Part shown: piece by piece, positions 31,766 to 32,542 of the stretch
Layout: every line of letters begins with the position of its first letter
Numbering within the stretch: the first letter of the stretch is position 1
Assembly (NCBI GenBank): GCA_945907045.1
Contig: CAMDSH010000034.1
Location: forward strand, 1 to 32,542
Length of the DNA stretch: 32,542 nt
Direction: 5' to 3'
From: Rhizobium sp. Q54
GTDB lineage: Bacteria; Pseudomonadota; Alphaproteobacteria; Rhizobiales; Xanthobacteraceae
Notes under the pieces: generated by a model
Database searches by the model: none
Told to the model about the DNA's origin: nothing
The model's input: the letters and a program-made list of their open reading frames with translations, nothing else
Position numbers and translations under genes: made by a program

Positions 31766-32080
31766 TTACGGGCAGAAGAAGCGCGGACGGCCGTAGCCGA
31801 CCACATTGCCCCACTGGTCGCGAACCGGGCGGCGAGCCCAGTAGCCGCCGGGGCAGCTATAGGCCGGAGCAACCGCGTAACCCGGATACGGGTCGTAACC
31901 CGGCTGCACGGCGTAACTGCGCGGATAGCTGTTGGCGATGATGGCGCCAACGGCGAGGCCGCCGATGATGCCGGCGCCGACGGCGCAGCCGCGGCAGCGA
32001 GCGTCCGCCGGGGTCGGGGTAGCAAGCGTCGCCACCGCGAGGGTCGCGATCGCCGCGAGAGCAATCAAGGCTTTCTTCAT
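31766..32080 (-). CDS. small secreted glycine-zipper protein, paralogue of the downstream gene
   Basis: The 104-residue precursor starts at ATG 32080 after the strong CCAAGGAGAGACCTA. The signal peptide ends near TPADA. The mature start RCRGCAVGAGIIGGLAVGAI is almost the same as in the neighbour at 31259. A Tyr/Pro-rich middle follows (SYAVQPGYDPYPGYAVAP), and the end YWARRPVRDQWGNVVGYG resembles the CYWTRERVFDGYG of the IS-cut remnant. It has its own terminator, so the paralogues are expressed separately. Likely an envelope-associated protein, function unknown. Confidence 0.75.
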   Translation of the reverse strand: MKKALIALAAIATLAVATLATPTPADARCRGCAVGAGIIGGLAVGAIIANSYPRSYAVQPGYDPYPGYAVAPAYSCPGGYWARRPVRDQWGNVVGYGRPRFFCP

Positions 32081-32239
32081 TAGGTCTCTCCTTGGGACAC
32101 CGGTCGGCACTGGCCGAACGTTGATTGGATTATCGCTGAGTCTATTACGGACCCAGTAAGGGTAGAAGGGAACAAGCTTATCTTGGCATAAATTAGATGT
32201 GAACGGCTTCGTCCAGCACCTCCCCCTGATTTGGCACGC

Positions 32240-32276
32240 GAAAACCCAGCCCCCAGGGGGAAAAGGCCGGGTTTTC
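32240..32276. terminator. hairpin, possible terminator of the disrupted third paralogue
   Basis: GAAAACCC (32240-32247) pairs with GGGTTTTC (32269-32276), extended by GCC/GGC after one mismatch, around a C/G/A-rich loop. T-runs are present on either strand. On the minus strand it would end transcription of the gene whose remnant lies at 32315-32394. Confidence 0.55.
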
Positions 32277-32314
32277 TCAGTCCTTGTATTAGTCGTCCTC
32301 AGGCCGCTTTAGGT

Positions 32315-32394
32315 TCAGGTGCAAACCCGGACCCGCTGCAACCGCCAGCCGTACCCGTCGAACACACGCTCGCGGGTCCAGTAGCAGGACGGTC
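32315..32394 (-). pseudogene. C-terminal remnant of a third small secreted protein, truncated by the right IS
   Basis: Read on the minus strand, 32392 down to a TGA at 32315-32317 encodes SCYWTRERVFDGYGWRLQRV plus RVCT. This aligns without gaps to the last 24 residues of the protein at 31259 (VCHIERQSVWDGDGYRTRRV plus RVCD) with 12 identities, including both Cys. Upstream the frame hits a stop at the IS boundary (32393-32395). The 5' part, with signal peptide and glycine zipper, should lie beyond the IS outside the window. Confidence 0.7.
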
Positions 32395-32542
32395 AGAGCC
32401 GGTCCCGGGAATCTGCACAGGACGATAAGTGGAATTTCTGCCTGACGGCGGGCACGCTGTGCCCTGCGAATCAGGAGAGACCATGACAAGACGACCCCGT
32501 CGGAACCACACACCGGCCTTCAAGGCTAAGGTGGTGCTTGCC
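32395..32542 (+). mobile_element. 5' end of a second IS3-type copy, leaving the window on the right
   Basis: The 148 bp match 142-289 as an inverted repeat with one difference (T at 32535), so this is a separate copy of the same IS, oriented outward. The shared sequence begins AGAGCCGGTCCCGGG at 32395, just where the minus-strand remnant gene breaks. The rest is outside the window. Confidence 0.75.
32483..32542 (+). CDS. IS3-family transposase OrfA, first 20 residues (partial)
   Basis: ATG 32483 follows CAGGAGAGACC and encodes MTRRPRRNHTPAFKAKVVLA before the window ends. It equals the start of the left-hand OrfA except for Ala to Val at residue 18, caused by the single mismatch between the copies. 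The helix-turn-helix and OrfB lie outside. Confidence 0.75.
   Translation, partial: MTRRPRRNHTPAFKAKVVLA

Noticed and set aside
1..32542. CRISPR arrays, tRNA or rRNA genes, prophage or known defence systems
   Set aside because: I saw no regularly spaced repeats, no cloverleaf or rRNA-like sequence and no phage structural, nuclease or toxin-antitoxin genes. The repeats present are dispersed palindromes and IS ends.

Overview
The window reads as a chromosomal piece of a high-GC alphaproteobacterium, most likely of the Hyphomicrobiales (Rhizobiales) and close to the Bradyrhizobium/Rhodopseudomonas/Pseudolabrys group. This rests on codon style, on a 49-bp palindromic repeat and three copies of a 'gtcatggccgggcttgtcccgg'-type stem-loop repeat of the kind scattered through such genomes, on IclR/Bug/Mo-hydroxylase-rich catabolic genes and on small secreted Arg-Cys-Arg-Gly-Cys glycine-zipper proteins. 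No taxonomic search was possible.

Layout. (1) 1-289 and 32395-32542 are the 5' ends of two near-identical IS3-type insertion sequences in inverted, outward-facing orientation, so the window starts and stops inside copies of one repeat. (2) 290-7091 is a glycan/envelope block: two SAM methyltransferases on the minus strand, diverging from a UDP-glucuronate decarboxylase-type epimerase, a nucleotide-sugar dehydrogenase, a membrane-anchored CapD/WbpM-like 4,6-dehydratase and a GmhA-like sedoheptulose-7-phosphate isomerase. (3) 7227-18914 is a plus-strand catabolic operon: IclR regulator, zinc alcohol dehydrogenase, a three-gene molybdenum hydroxylase with an unusual domain split, metallo-beta-lactamase-fold hydrolase, Bug-type solute-binding protein, Gfo/Idh/MocA oxidoreductase, alpha/beta hydrolase and an IolD-like thiamine-diphosphate enzyme. 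(4) 19173-24168 is a facing minus-strand catabolic operon: a second IclR regulator, PF04199-type cyclase/hydrolase, cupin, SDR, 3-hydroxyacyl-CoA dehydrogenase-type enzyme and an ACMSD-like amidohydrolase. A resorcylate-decarboxylase-like amidohydrolase (24324-25277) diverges from it and meets a D-2-hydroxyacid dehydrogenase tail to tail. (5) 26221-32394 is ordinary chromosome: EttA-type ABC-F protein, a six-helix membrane protein, a YqhA/UPF0114 protein, a MltB-type lytic transglycosylase, two small secreted glycine-zipper proteins and the remnant of a third cut by the right-hand IS.

The most interesting content is the roughly 19-kb catabolic region (7227-26220). It combines ring-hydroxylating, ring-opening (TPP-dependent cyclic-diketone-type and PF04199-type), lactone/ester-hydrolysing, decarboxylating and dehydrogenating enzymes under two IclR regulators, and I do not recognise it as any named pathway. 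It looks like a route for an aromatic, heterocyclic or cyclitol-like compound. Its substrate cannot be read from the sequence.
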